Shown piece by piece: positions 53,929 through 62,444 of a stretch of DNA of 64,000 bases. The translations under genes were made by a program, and so were the position numbers. Position 1 is the stretch's first letter, and each line of letters opens with the position of its first letter. The stretch is from positions 100,896 through 164,895 of the forward strand of contig LXYP01000026.1 of assembly GCA_001650955.1 (NCBI GenBank), written 5' to 3'. This DNA is from Sphingomonadales bacterium EhC05. GTDB taxonomy: Bacteria; Pseudomonadota; Alphaproteobacteria; Sphingomonadales; Sphingomonadaceae. Below the pieces are notes generated by a model. That model was not told the origin of the DNA, made no database searches, and saw only the letters and a list, made by a program, of their open reading frames with translations.

Positions 53929-54804
53929 ATGACCAATGAAGCTGCCACTCAAGATACGGATCCTCAGCAATTGATACCCGAAGATTGGGCCGGTGAAATG
54001 GGACTGAAATGGCTCGCCAATCTTTCGATATTCGAGCAGATGATTGCGCCGATTGGGGAAGCCTTGCTTGACCGGGCCAGTTATCAGGATGGTGAGACGG
54101 TGATTGATCTGGGTTGTGGCGGCGGTGCAACGACGCAAGCTATTGCCGAAAGGGTAGGGCCCTCGGGCAAAGCCGTGGGTGTCGATATATCACCCGATCT
54201 AATCACCGCAGCGCAGGCCCGCGCAGCAGCAACCGCAATGACGAATATCGCATTTACCTGCGCTGACGCATCGACGGTTCAGCTGGAAGAGGCTCCTTAC
54301 GACCGCCTGTTTTCCCGTTTTGGCAGCATGTTCTTTGAAGAGCCCGCCCGCGCTTTTTCCAACTTGCAGGGCCAGCTGAAAAAAGGTGGGCGTATCGATT
54401 TGGCTGTCTGGGGCCCGCCGCGCGAAAATCTCTGGATGATGGAGATGATGGGCGTTGTCAGAAATCATGTCGAAGTACCACCTGCGGTTCCTCGTGCCCC
54501 CGGACCATTTGCCTTTGAAGATCTGGACTATCTGGGCGAGATATTGGCGGGCAGTGGTTTTGCGAATGTCGATGTTGCGTCCTATGAGGGCCTCCAGCCG
54601 GTTGGCGGTGTGGGCGCATCGCCAGAGCAAGCCGTTGAATTTGCTTTCGAATCCCTAGCTGTCGGACGGCTACTGAGTGAAGAAGGTGATGAGGTGGTTG
54701 AAGCAGCCCGTCAGGGCCTCAACGATCTTTTCGCTCGGCATCATATCCCCGGAGAAGGCATATTGATGCAGGGCAAGGTCTGGCTTGTGTCCGCTACGTC
54801 ATAA
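53929..54804 (+). CDS. SAM-dependent class I methyltransferase
   Basis: The 291-residue enzyme has the SAM-binding motif VIDLGCGGGATTQAIAERVG (about 64-83), GVDISPDLITAAQ and FTCADAST. A phenylalanine-rich motif (RLFSRFGSMFFEEPARAF) and the GRIDLAVWGP post-motif follow. It belongs to the UbiE/COQ5-like branch; the substrate is unknown. The start is 17 bases after arsR on the same strand, so it may be part of that transcript. Confidence 0.82.
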   Translation: MTNEAATQDTDPQQLIPEDWAGEMGLKWLANLSIFEQMIAPIGEALLDRASYQDGETVIDLGCGGGATTQAIAERVGPSGKAVGVDISPDLITAAQARAAATAMTNIAFTCADASTVQLEEAPYDRLFSRFGSMFFEEPARAFSNLQGQLKKGGRIDLAVWGPPRENLWMMEMMGVVRNHVEVPPAVPRAPGPFAFEDLDYLGEILAGSGFANVDVASYEGLQPVGGVGASPEQAVEFAFESLAVGRLLSEEGDEVVEAARQGLNDLFARHHIPGEGILMQGKVWLVSATS

Positions 54805-55053
54805 CGCCATTCACATCGGTCAAGCCGCGCGTTCATTGGAGTCCATCCGGCAAAGCCGCTTTGCTGCGTGCCAACGATCAAATCTCGTTTTCAAGCTATG
54901 TCCGCTTTCTTGATCATGCGGCTCAGTCAAATTCAACGCCAGCGATCAGGATATTATGATCATGTTTCGACACTTGCCCGAATGAATCATTTGCACCGCT
55001 TTATCGGGGTTGCAGGGCTCTACTATGATCGCTAGAGACGGCCCCGTCATTGA

Positions 55054-55143
55054 GGTGCGTTGGCTGAGTGGTCGAAAGCGCCGCACTCGAAATGCGGTGT
55101 GCCAGCGATGGTACCGTCGGTTCGAATCCGACACGCACCTCCA
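55054..55143 (+). tRNA. tRNA-Ser(CGA)
   Basis: A 90-base class II tRNA. The acceptor stem GGTGCGT/ACGCACC is perfect, the D arm is GGCTGAGTGGTCGAAAGC, the anticodon arm is CGCA-CTCGAAA-TGCG (anticodon CGA, reading UCG), there is a long variable arm, and GGTTCGAATCC is the T arm. The CCA end is encoded. The discriminator base is T (U73), where serine tRNAs normally have G. Confidence 0.93.
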
Positions 55144-55284
55144 TGACGTTTGGGCAATAGAAATCGCTGCCCTGATCGAGCCGTCGGCAATAGTTCCACT
55201 CTGATATGCGCGCGCGAAGAATGTACCTCATGACCGCATGATCATAACGCTGGGAAGCCGACAAACCGTCCGTTCATATATATG

Positions 55285-55869
55285 TTATTTTCCGATTTCA
55301 TAATATATTGGCTTGAACGAGCCATTGTTCGATTGGAGAGCCGAACAGGCAGTCAGACCGATAATCAAATCCATTTCAGCGCGAAAACGAATGCAGTCGC
55401 CGGCTTTGCTCAATGGGGCTTGGACGCTCAACGTGCCGGTTTCTGCGTCTATTGGAACATTCATGAAGCAATTGAAAGCCGTCGGGATTTGGTCGTCAGT
55501 TACACCCCAGGGCTCAAGCGCTTGTGCAAGATTACCAAAACATCCTTGATGTGGCGCTTCATCACCATAAATTATGCGAAACGTATCTTTCGAGCAGGGT
55601 GTCAGCAGAAAATCGTGCCGTTTGACATCGTCCCTTTCGATACGGAGCATCACGTTACTTCTGTTTGAGTAAAGCGGATCGCCTGTCGTTAGATATATCT
55701 TGCTGGCATAATCGAGCGTTCGGCCCGAAGAAATCACTTCGCCAATGTCACTCAGATTATAGGCCAATAGGTCTGCGACCTGTTCGCCCATCGGATCTAT
55801 GACGGTCAGCGTCTGTCCGGATTTCAGTTCAAAAGCGGTTCCGCTGCGCGGGGCTAATTTAGATATCAT
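55285..55869 (-). CDS. DUF1989 (urea carboxylase-associated / carboxyguanidine deiminase family) protein
   Basis: The 194-residue protein shows the DUF1989 pattern: an opening LKSGQTLTVIDPMGEQVADLLAYN, then the metal-site-like HQGCFGNLAQAL, AFNCFMNVPID, KAGDCIRFRAEMDLIIGLTACSA. Members include urea carboxylase-associated proteins and the CgdA/CgdB subunits of carboxyguanidine deiminase. No carboxylase gene is nearby. It overlaps the YqcI/YcgG gene by 11 bases (start ATG 55869; GTG 55872 just before). Context implies guanidine- or urea-type chemistry on a product of the other two enzymes; this is inference. Confidence 0.83.
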   Translation of the reverse strand: MISKLAPRSGTAFELKSGQTLTVIDPMGEQVADLLAYNLSDIGEVISSGRTLDYASKIYLTTGDPLYSNRSNVMLRIERDDVKRHDFLLTPCSKDTFRIIYGDEAPHQGCFGNLAQALEPWGVTDDQIPTAFNCFMNVPIDAETGTLSVQAPLSKAGDCIRFRAEMDLIIGLTACSALQSNNGSFKPIYYEIGK

Positions 55870-56548
55870 CACTCTTCATTTCTGGATTGCGCCGGAATGG
55901 GCAAGTCCAATCATTGTCTACGGCGCGGCCGCTATATTGACGTGCAGCCGAAATGCTGCCGTGGGGGGCGAGCATCGGATTGCGGCTTCCGGCAAAAGCC
56001 ATATCTCGTTCGGATATGGTTTTCTGCAACTGCTGATAGAGTCCTGTCGATCGCATCTGCTCAAACTGATCATGAATATTGAATATGATTGCGGGATGCG
56101 TAAATTGTCGAGCTGGTCGACTGGCATTTGGATGAATGCCGACAACAAAAAATGCCGCTCCTGAAAAGCTCATTGCGAAATTTGGGGCAGCCGGATTGCA
56201 ACTGACTTTCTGATCGTGTTCATAGCCTCTATTTTTGTCAATATCCGACAATGCCTGCAGCCGCTGCCAAAGAGCCTTTTCAAAATCCTTTTCCGACCGG
56301 CGGCTATCATCGCAAAACAGGATCGCAAGGCTTTGGAAAATTCGTCGACTGTAATCATACTGACGCGCCTGCATATTCAAATATTCATATATTGCTAAAT
56401 CGTCAGCGCCGCTGGCCAAATTACCGACTGTCAAAATCTGAATATTGCCCTTTGCAAGTGCCGACTTTGCGCCAACACATGGATAATCATGAGCATGAAT
56501 GAATTGCTTGAAAGCCCATTCGAGTTTCGCTGATCTTTTTGGGGGCAT
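55859..56548 (-). CDS. YqcI/YcgG family heme N-oxygenase-like protein (GntA/DcsA type)
   Basis: The 229-residue protein matches the YqcI/YcgG family: AYPCVGAKSALAKG-like HDYPCVGAKSALAKGNIQ, HPNASRPARQFTHPAIIFNIHDQFEQMR, RDMAFAGSRNPMLAPHG and ARQYSGRAVDNDWTCPF. Characterised relatives are heme proteins that N-hydroxylate arginine or guanidino compounds (GntA in guanitoxin, DcsA in cycloserine synthesis). ATG 56548 begins two bases after the TGA of the ATP-grasp gene (TGATCATG); TTG 56554 is an alternative. Its substrate here is unknown. Confidence 0.85.
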   Translation of the reverse strand: MPPKRSAKLEWAFKQFIHAHDYPCVGAKSALAKGNIQILTVGNLASGADDLAIYEYLNMQARQYDYSRRIFQSLAILFCDDSRRSEKDFEKALWQRLQALSDIDKNRGYEHDQKVSCNPAAPNFAMSFSGAAFFVVGIHPNASRPARQFTHPAIIFNIHDQFEQMRSTGLYQQLQKTISERDMAFAGSRNPMLAPHGSISAARQYSGRAVDNDWTCPFRRNPEMKSDDI

Positions 56549-56550
56549 GA

Positions 56551-57459
56551 TCAAGCCAGTGCGGCTTCAGGGCGGTCGCGACAGTCACTGGGCGTTCCGA
56601 CATTTGATGAGGCTTCTTGATTCAGCATTGATTTTTTTGCTTTCAGCCACTCGGCTCCGATAATTTTATCAAGATCTGTTGGATGGAATCGATCCAATCC
56701 GGACCCAGGATAGAATGTCATTTCGCCAAAAACAGGCGAACCGTCCGGCTCGTATAAATCGACACGAACAAAATCGATGTCCTTGCCCAATTTTTCCGCC
56801 GCTTCGATCATGCTGTTCAGTGATCGCGGACGTGGTGGATCGCTATCTGGCGTGACAGCGGAAAGCCTATTCCAATGGCGATCAAACAACATCCATCGAT
56901 GATTAGATTCACGATCCAGATGCACTTGAATGAAAACAACGTCACCATTGAAGACGTAAAATTTATAATCAATCGGAACAGCGCCGTCATGTCCGATGAA
57001 AGGTTCAACCAGAAGTCCGTGAGGGATGTGTTTATAGACCCATTCGTCCAGCCAGAAACCATATGTTTTCCCTACCCAGGTTTCGGCCTTGCTCTTTATC
57101 TTGGTCCAATCTTCATCTCCGGATTTGACGAAGGCAATCTGGTTGCAGCCGTGACGCGACTTGACCACAAAGGGGTAAGGCCAAATCGGTTTGTCGGGAA
57201 GTTCCCGTCCGCTCCAAAGCGTCGGTGTTATCCACTCTGGGCCCAGGCGTTCTGATATGAATTTCTTGACCGCTATTTTGTCCGCGAGAACCGGGAAGCG
57301 CGGATTCCGGTCTTGTAATTTTCGCAATTGCACCAGCTCCGTAAAAGTCTCGGGGGTAGCGAGGTTCGGCAATCGGCCATGGCGAGCAAGATAAGTCAGG
57401 TTGATGCGGACCAGTGAAGCCACAGAATGTCTTTCGGGAATGTCTTCCGCAATATTCAC
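56551..57459 (-). CDS. TupA-like ATP-grasp enzyme
   Basis: The 302-residue protein has the TupA-type ATP-grasp pattern: KFISERLGPEWITPTLW, PYPFVVKSRHGCNQIAFV (ATP-binding Lys), VPIDYKFYVFNGDVVFIQVHLDR and FVRVDLYEPDGSPVFGEMTFYPGSGLDRF (metal-binding acids). ATP-grasp enzymes activate a carboxylate as acyl phosphate and join it to an amine or other nucleophile. TupA itself adds glutamate in a teichuronopeptide. The start is GTG 57459, with AGGA eight bases upstream. It is the first gene of a three-gene operon. Confidence 0.85.
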   Translation of the reverse strand: MNIAEDIPERHSVASLVRINLTYLARHGRLPNLATPETFTELVQLRKLQDRNPRFPVLADKIAVKKFISERLGPEWITPTLWSGRELPDKPIWPYPFVVKSRHGCNQIAFVKSGDEDWTKIKSKAETWVGKTYGFWLDEWVYKHIPHGLLVEPFIGHDGAVPIDYKFYVFNGDVVFIQVHLDRESNHRWMLFDRHWNRLSAVTPDSDPPRPRSLNSMIEAAEKLGKDIDFVRVDLYEPDGSPVFGEMTFYPGSGLDRFHPTDLDKIIGAEWLKAKKSMLNQEASSNVGTPSDCRDRPEAALA

Positions 57460-57660
57460 TGAAAAAATCCTGTCCGTTGTCAGATGATCTAAGACAGAAG
57501 CGGCATCATCTTGTTGCCGGACATTAAGCTGCTTGCCTTTAGCGATGCAAGCGCCGTTGTTCGATTGTTTTCTGATCGACCCGCCTTATTTCACCAAGCC
57601 AATTTGAACTACGCAATATTACGTATCGCGCGACATCGCATCTGGTTCCAGATATCAATC

Positions 57661-58020
57661 ATGACCTGGAAAACAATGCGCCTTGAACTGGCACGAACGC
57701 CCGAATATCCCAATGGATCATCCGCTCATGCTTATGTGTTTCGCGTTCCGCTTGATGATGATGGATATATTGATCCGGTCGCGCTTCGTGAAGCGGAAAA
57801 ACGGCCGGTGGTCCGGCGTTTCTGGCCGGGTGAGCCGGATCAAAATGGCGTTGTCATATCCAATGAAAAAGGCTGGGCCTTTTCCTACAAGGTCGGTGAT
57901 GATGATGACGAACTCATCTTCGGATTGCAAAACCATCCCATTCAAATTGGTGAATATCTGACGATCACCGAAACCGATGGCAGTGAGTTGCCGTTCAAAG
58001 TGGTCAGCTGTCGCGAATAG
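57661..58020 (+). CDS. Conserved hypothetical protein (119 aa)
   Basis: A soluble 119-residue protein with TMRLELARTPEYPNGSSAHAY, RVPLDDDGYID, RRFWPGEPDQNG and a C-terminal ITETDGSELPFKVVSC. From memory this pattern is a common alphaproteobacterial family without a known function. The frame is open upstream to 57511; ATG 57661 (MTWKTMRLEL) matches the expected family start. It has its own promoter region and is divergent from the ATP-grasp gene. Confidence 0.7.
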   Translation: MTWKTMRLELARTPEYPNGSSAHAYVFRVPLDDDGYIDPVALREAEKRPVVRRFWPGEPDQNGVVISNEKGWAFSYKVGDDDDELIFGLQNHPIQIGEYLTITETDGSELPFKVVSCRE

Positions 58021-58057
58021 GATTGTTGAGTAAACTCGAGTATATGGAGGACCCCTG

Positions 58058-58696
58058 ATGATTTTTCATTCACAATTGTCTCGTAGCCTTTTGATCGGAG
58101 CAGGCCTGATCTGCTTTGCCAGCGCGCCAGCTGCCGCCGAATGTGTGGTCGGTTCCGAGGAGCTCTTCGATCCATTCGCACCTTATAAAGGCGGTTCTGC
58201 GATCGTCCACAAGGATAGCAATTTTATATTCCCGGCAGAAACTGCCGGGTTCCGGCGCCTGTGTGAAATGACCGCCGATTTTTCCGGCGAAAGTTTCCAG
58301 ATTCGCTATGAGCGTATGATCGGCGAACAGCTGGTCAGCGTCGATATTGCCGTCGTTCATCTCGAAGACCTGACCGCACGTGACCATTACCAGATTATCA
58401 TGCCCAGTGTGATGTCGCATTATTCCAGTGCTTCGATTGAGTCTGAAGGCGATTATTTCATTTCTGGCCGAGATGATCTCGACGCCTATCAAGGCATATT
58501 TGACGGGCAGAAAGACGACGTGCCATGGCATGTCAGCTTGACCGCGATTGACTATGGCTATTGGGACGCTCGCCTGATCGCATCCTATCCGCACGAACTT
58601 GATGTCCCCGCCCAAGAAGCGCTCGTGGAATTAGTGAACGCCTTCCAATGGCAAAGTCCCGTGACTGAAAACAAAGGTGATAAGGAGGGTGATTGA
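58058..58696 (+). CDS. Secreted protein of unknown function (212 aa)
   Basis: The protein has a clear signal peptide (RSLLIGAGLICFASAPAAAECV, cleaved about residue 27). The mature part has two cysteines early (ECVVGSEE and RRLCEMT) that could form a disulfide. GGAGG lies 8 bases before the ATG. The sequence alternates strand-like and acidic segments; no family is recognised. It is 37 bases after the 119-residue gene on the same strand. Confidence 0.65.
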   Translation: MIFHSQLSRSLLIGAGLICFASAPAAAECVVGSEELFDPFAPYKGGSAIVHKDSNFIFPAETAGFRRLCEMTADFSGESFQIRYERMIGEQLVSVDIAVVHLEDLTARDHYQIIMPSVMSHYSSASIESEGDYFISGRDDLDAYQGIFDGQKDDVPWHVSLTAIDYGYWDARLIASYPHELDVPAQEALVELVNAFQWQSPVTENKGDKEGD

Positions 58697-58811
58697 AACG
58701 GGCGCAGTCGTCTCCGTAACATACCTTATATAGAGCCAAAAATGATAGAGATACACTTCCGCTGTTGATGATTTTCAGGCGGAAGGTCACCAAAAAGGCA
58801 GGAGAAAAATC

Positions 58812-59624
58812 ATGAAATCCGTATTGCTCTACGTCAACGATGACACCGGTTTGGAGGTGAGGCTGCAGGCGGCTCTGGACGTGACTCGCGCGGTTGGGGG
58901 GCATCTTCATTGCCTGCGGCCCAATCCCTATAATCCGCAAATGGCCTTTGACGGCGTGACCGGCATGTCGGTCGTCTATGACGTTGCAAAAATGACCCTG
59001 GAAGCCGATCGAAAATTGCGCGCCAGCATCGAAAGTCGATTGGCGGATGAAGATGTGCCTTGGGACTATGATGAGGTCAATGCCAGCCCGGCCCGCGGTC
59101 TCGCCCGCAATTCAGCACTCTCAGATATCATGGTTCTAAGTTCGGCGAGCGGCGACAAGGATAATGCGCTGCCGCTTGGGATATTGGGTGACGTGCTGTT
59201 CAACACGAACGTCCCGGCATTGGTCCAGCCCGATGGTATCAAGAAATTTGATGCTACCGGCACAGCGGTGGTCGCCTGGAATGGCAGCTTTGAAGCCGGC
59301 AATGCGTTACGCGCGGCGGTGCCGATGCTGCATCTTGCATCAGCGGTTCATATCCTGACGGTGGACGAGGATAAGGATCACGACCTTCCACCGCTGGCCG
59401 CGTCCGAATATCTTTCTCGCCATGGCATCACCTCTGAAATACACAGTATGTCGGCGAAAAAGCCTTCTGTGGAAGCGGTCTTGCTGTCGACAGTCGAAGC
59501 TCTTCATGCCAGCTATATGGTGATGGGCGCTTATGGCCACAGCCGGGCGAGAGAGTTTCTTTTTGGCGGTGTCACGCGAAGTCTTTTCAAGGATTGCCCG
59601 GTGCCGCTCATTGTCTCCCACTAA
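58812..59624 (+). CDS. Universal stress protein, two tandem Usp domains
   Basis: The 270-residue protein contains two UspA folds. The second has the ATP-binding pattern G-2x-G-9x-G in VMGAYGHSRAREFLFGGVTRSL and ends CPVPLIVSH. The first (KSVLLYVNDD...VMVLSSA) lacks this motif. Usp proteins help survival under starvation, oxidative or low-oxygen stress. AGGAG precedes the ATG. The stop codon lies in the loop of a hairpin that also covers the ribosome site of the next gene. Confidence 0.88.
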   Translation: MKSVLLYVNDDTGLEVRLQAALDVTRAVGGHLHCLRPNPYNPQMAFDGVTGMSVVYDVAKMTLEADRKLRASIESRLADEDVPWDYDEVNASPARGLARNSALSDIMVLSSASGDKDNALPLGILGDVLFNTNVPALVQPDGIKKFDATGTAVVAWNGSFEAGNALRAAVPMLHLASAVHILTVDEDKDHDLPPLAASEYLSRHGITSEIHSMSAKKPSVEAVLLSTVEALHASYMVMGAYGHSRAREFLFGGVTRSLFKDCPVPLIVSH

Positions 59625-59635
59625 GTTTGTGGGAG
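59615..59635 (+). promoter_or_regulatory. Hairpin masking the ribosome site of the beta-CASP gene
   Basis: CTCCCAC (59615-59621) and GTGGGAG (59629-59635) form a perfect seven-base-pair stem. The Usp stop codon TAA is in the loop (59622-59624), and the GGGAG Shine-Dalgarno of the next gene (ATG 59643, seven bases on) is in the 3' arm. Ribosomes finishing the Usp gene would open the hairpin, coupling the two. This is inferred from sequence. Confidence 0.6.
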
Positions 59636-59642
59636 TTGCGTA

Positions 59643-61211
59643 ATGGCTGAAACCACGAACATCAAATTTCATGGTGCTGCTGGTACAGTTACAGGGTCTT
59701 GTTTTGAAATTAGGGGTTCGGGTAAAACGATCATCGTCGATTGCGGTCTGTTTCAGGGCACGCGATCGCTTGAACGGCTTAACTTTGAAAAGCTTCCCTT
59801 CGATGTCGAAACCGTCGATGCGATCATCCTGACCCATGCCCATCTCGACCACAGCGGACGACTGCCCTGTATCTATGCGCATGGCTGCAAGCCTCCGACT
59901 TATTGTACCCCACCCACTGCCGATATATTGAAACCGCTGTTGCTGGATTCGGCGAAACTACAGGCCGCATCGGTGGAACGGCGCAACCGGCGCGCTGATC
60001 GTGCTGGCTTGCCGCCATTTTTCCCGCTCTACACGGGCCCTGATATCACGAAGCTGATGAATAACATCACCACGGTCGACTATTGTGAGCAAGTCGACTT
60101 GGGCAATGGTGTCTCCTTTCGCTTGTGGGATGCCCGTCATATCGTCGGGTCGGCTTCGGTGGAGATTAACATCGCAGGCCAGAGACTGCTGATATCCGGC
60201 GACATCGGCTCGGGTACAGCGATACAATGCGCGGGTCAGGAACTGGGTGGATATGATCATATCGTCTGTGAGGCGACCTATGGTGCGAGAGAGCGGAAAG
60301 AAACGCTGATCAGAGAGCGACGGGAAGCGCTGGCCAAATATGTCGAAGATACTCTGAAAGCCGGGGGAAATCTGCTTATTCCGGCTTTTGCGGTCGAACG
60401 GACGCAGTCCATTTTGGAAGATTTTCTGGCCCTGTTTGACGCTGGCCGATTGTCTTCGGTCAATGTCTTCCTAGACGCGCCGCTCGCCCAAAAAGTCACC
60501 ATGGCGATGCTCAAATATCGCGACAATGGCGCAGACCTGCTCAAGCGCCCGAATATCCGGTTCATTCAATCCGTGGCGGAATCCAAGCAGCTGAACCAGA
60601 TCACCGGAGCCGTGATTATCGCAGGGTCGGGAATGTGCGAAGGAGGTCGGATCCGCCATCATCTGATCAGAAACCTGCCCAAGCGGCAATCCCGGCTCCT
60701 GTTCACTGGCTTTCAGGTGGCTGGAACATTGGGATCTGTCTTGGCCGGCGGCGCCAAGATGGTCCGCATCTCTGGCAATGATGTCATCGTCAATGCCGAT
60801 ATCTCCGTGTTGGACGGCTATTCCAATCATGCCGATCGCGGGGAGCTGGTGCAGTGGATCGAAGAACATCGCCCGATTTCAGGAACAATATTTGTTGTCC
60901 ATGGCGAAGAAGAGGGCTTGCAGTCGCTGGCCAGCGACCTGACTGCGACAGAATGCTATAATCAACCCGTCATTCCGCGCCTTGGCGAACAATGGGAATT
61001 GCGCGCGCAAGAACAAGCTCAACGGCAATCTTCGGCGCGCGCGGACGCCGAGCAACTGACGGCGCCGCAGGACTGGACATCGCGGCTCGCTGCCTTGCGC
61101 TCTTCGGTCCAACAAAAGGTTCTCGCGCTGCCGTCTGATCAGGACCGCGACAAAATGCTGAAATCGCTCGAACGTGCTCTAGAGAGCTATCAGCAAGAGA
61201 AATTGCGATGA
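59643..61211 (+). CDS. Metallo-beta-lactamase/beta-CASP family RNA nuclease
   Basis: The 522-residue protein has the metal ligands ILTHAHLDHSGRLP, ARHIVGSASVE and ISGDIGSG, the beta-CASP region (IPAFAVERTQSILEDF, IIAGSGMCEGGRIRHHLI, GFQVAGTLG) and the final HADRGELVQW and VVHGEEEGL. It resembles CPSF73-like bacterial exonucleases/endonucleases. A helical C-terminal extension of about 60 residues ends in KMLKSLERALESYQQEK. It is translationally linked to the Usp gene. Confidence 0.88.
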   Translation: MAETTNIKFHGAAGTVTGSCFEIRGSGKTIIVDCGLFQGTRSLERLNFEKLPFDVETVDAIILTHAHLDHSGRLPCIYAHGCKPPTYCTPPTADILKPLLLDSAKLQAASVERRNRRADRAGLPPFFPLYTGPDITKLMNNITTVDYCEQVDLGNGVSFRLWDARHIVGSASVEINIAGQRLLISGDIGSGTAIQCAGQELGGYDHIVCEATYGARERKETLIRERREALAKYVEDTLKAGGNLLIPAFAVERTQSILEDFLALFDAGRLSSVNVFLDAPLAQKVTMAMLKYRDNGADLLKRPNIRFIQSVAESKQLNQITGAVIIAGSGMCEGGRIRHHLIRNLPKRQSRLLFTGFQVAGTLGSVLAGGAKMVRISGNDVIVNADISVLDGYSNHADRGELVQWIEEHRPISGTIFVVHGEEEGLQSLASDLTATECYNQPVIPRLGEQWELRAQEQAQRQSSARADAEQLTAPQDWTSRLAALRSSVQQKVLALPSDQDRDKMLKSLERALESYQQEKLR

Positions 61212-61218
61212 GCAAGCA

Positions 61219-62358
61219 TCAGGAATGGCAAGCATGCTGTTCAGACCGTTTGCTGGATAGCGTTTGAACAGCCGCTCTCCCATCGCGCCGGTAAATGTCG
61301 GGATAGAATGTTACATCACCTTCACCAGTGCCCTCGGCGGTAAAATAGGCGATGTAAATCGGAATGGATGTCATCATTTTCAGCGTTTCTGTGGCGCCTT
61401 CATCCAGAATCTTGTCTATTGCTGCTCCGGACTGATCGCTAGCCAGTAACGTCTTCACGAAGCCAATCGCATCGCCAACCCGAATACAGCCATGGCTATA
61501 GGCTCTAACGCTGTTGGCAAATAGTTTCTTATTGGACGTGTCATGGAGATAGACCGAATAGGGGTTGGGCATGACCAGCTTCATCTGCCCCAATGCATTG
61601 CCGGGCCCCGGTCGCTGACGATAACGGCCATTTTGCAACACATATCCTTTCCGGCGCGCCTCTGCCGGCCGGTTACGCACTGTCGCACCGATCCCTTCGG
61701 CGACGATCGAGGAAGGAATTTCCCACCAGGGGTTGAGAATGACACCGCTGACTTCTGTATCAAAGATCGGCGTTGGCGTTGAGGTCTTGCCAACAATGAC
61801 CGGCCAAACATCAGTTTTTATGTGGTTTTTCCAGAGTGTGGCTTCAAAGCTCGCGGCATTGACGATCAAATAAACATCCCCAAGATGAAGCGGCATCCAG
61901 CGCCAGCGTTCCATATTCAGCGCGATGGTCGCGCGCTTCTGTGGATCGACTTCGGTAGCCAATGCCCTTCGAAGCGCCTGATAATTCGGGTTTTGTGGTT
62001 TATAGGCTTCGAACAAAGGGCCCAGCTCGTTGCGGCTCAGGGCCAGTCTTAACAATCTGTCACTATCGATCAATTCATCATGGCTTTTGATATGCCACCG
62101 CGCACGCTCCAGACCTTTGATACATCCCTGCAGATAGGCCTGCGCCAGCTGATTTGCGGCTGCCGTTGCGGCCTTTGCATCGACAATATCAAAGCTGCTG
62201 GAAATCTGGCAGTCGGCAAGCCCTTCAGCGGGCATGTCGTCAATCAGCGCCTGCAAATGAACGACCTGCGCCGAAGTCCATTGGGGCGGGTTGACCGGCT
62301 GTGCCGATGCCGTTCCGATGGCCAATATGGAGACGATAGAAATGAGAAGGCTTTTCAT
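61219..62358 (-). CDS. L,D-transpeptidase (YkuD family)
   Basis: The enzyme has a signal peptide (KSLLISIVSILAIGTASAQ), an alpha-helical first half with no recognised domain, and a YkuD catalytic domain with RAYSHGCIRVGDAIGF, holding the catalytic His, Ser/Thr and Cys. It cross-links peptidoglycan or attaches proteins to it in the periplasm. ATG 62358 (MKSLL) has AAGGG nearby and gives the signal peptide; longer starts exist at 62382 and GTG 62391. It is divergent from another YkuD-related gene. Confidence 0.87.
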   Translation of the reverse strand: MKSLLISIVSILAIGTASAQPVNPPQWTSAQVVHLQALIDDMPAEGLADCQISSSFDIVDAKAATAAANQLAQAYLQGCIKGLERARWHIKSHDELIDSDRLLRLALSRNELGPLFEAYKPQNPNYQALRRALATEVDPQKRATIALNMERWRWMPLHLGDVYLIVNAASFEATLWKNHIKTDVWPVIVGKTSTPTPIFDTEVSGVILNPWWEIPSSIVAEGIGATVRNRPAEARRKGYVLQNGRYRQRPGPGNALGQMKLVMPNPYSVYLHDTSNKKLFANSVRAYSHGCIRVGDAIGFVKTLLASDQSGAAIDKILDEGATETLKMMTSIPIYIAYFTAEGTGEGDVTFYPDIYRRDGRAAVQTLSSKRSEQHACHS

Positions 62359-62444
62359 CCAACCCTTGTTTCGCGCGTACATGCTTACCACAATATGTAT
62401 AACTACCTAGTCCCGACTATCGCAGAATTTGTTAGAATATTAAG

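Noticed and set aside
55054..57660. tRNA-Ser as the attachment site of a genomic island carrying the ATP-grasp operon
   Set aside because: No integrase and no repeat of the tRNA 3' end was found by eye within the next several kb.
58697..58811. FNR-type TTGAT-N4-ATCAA or EcfG-type promoter before the first Usp gene
   Set aside because: Only a half-site (TTGAT) is present and no GGAAC/CGTT pair with correct spacing was found.
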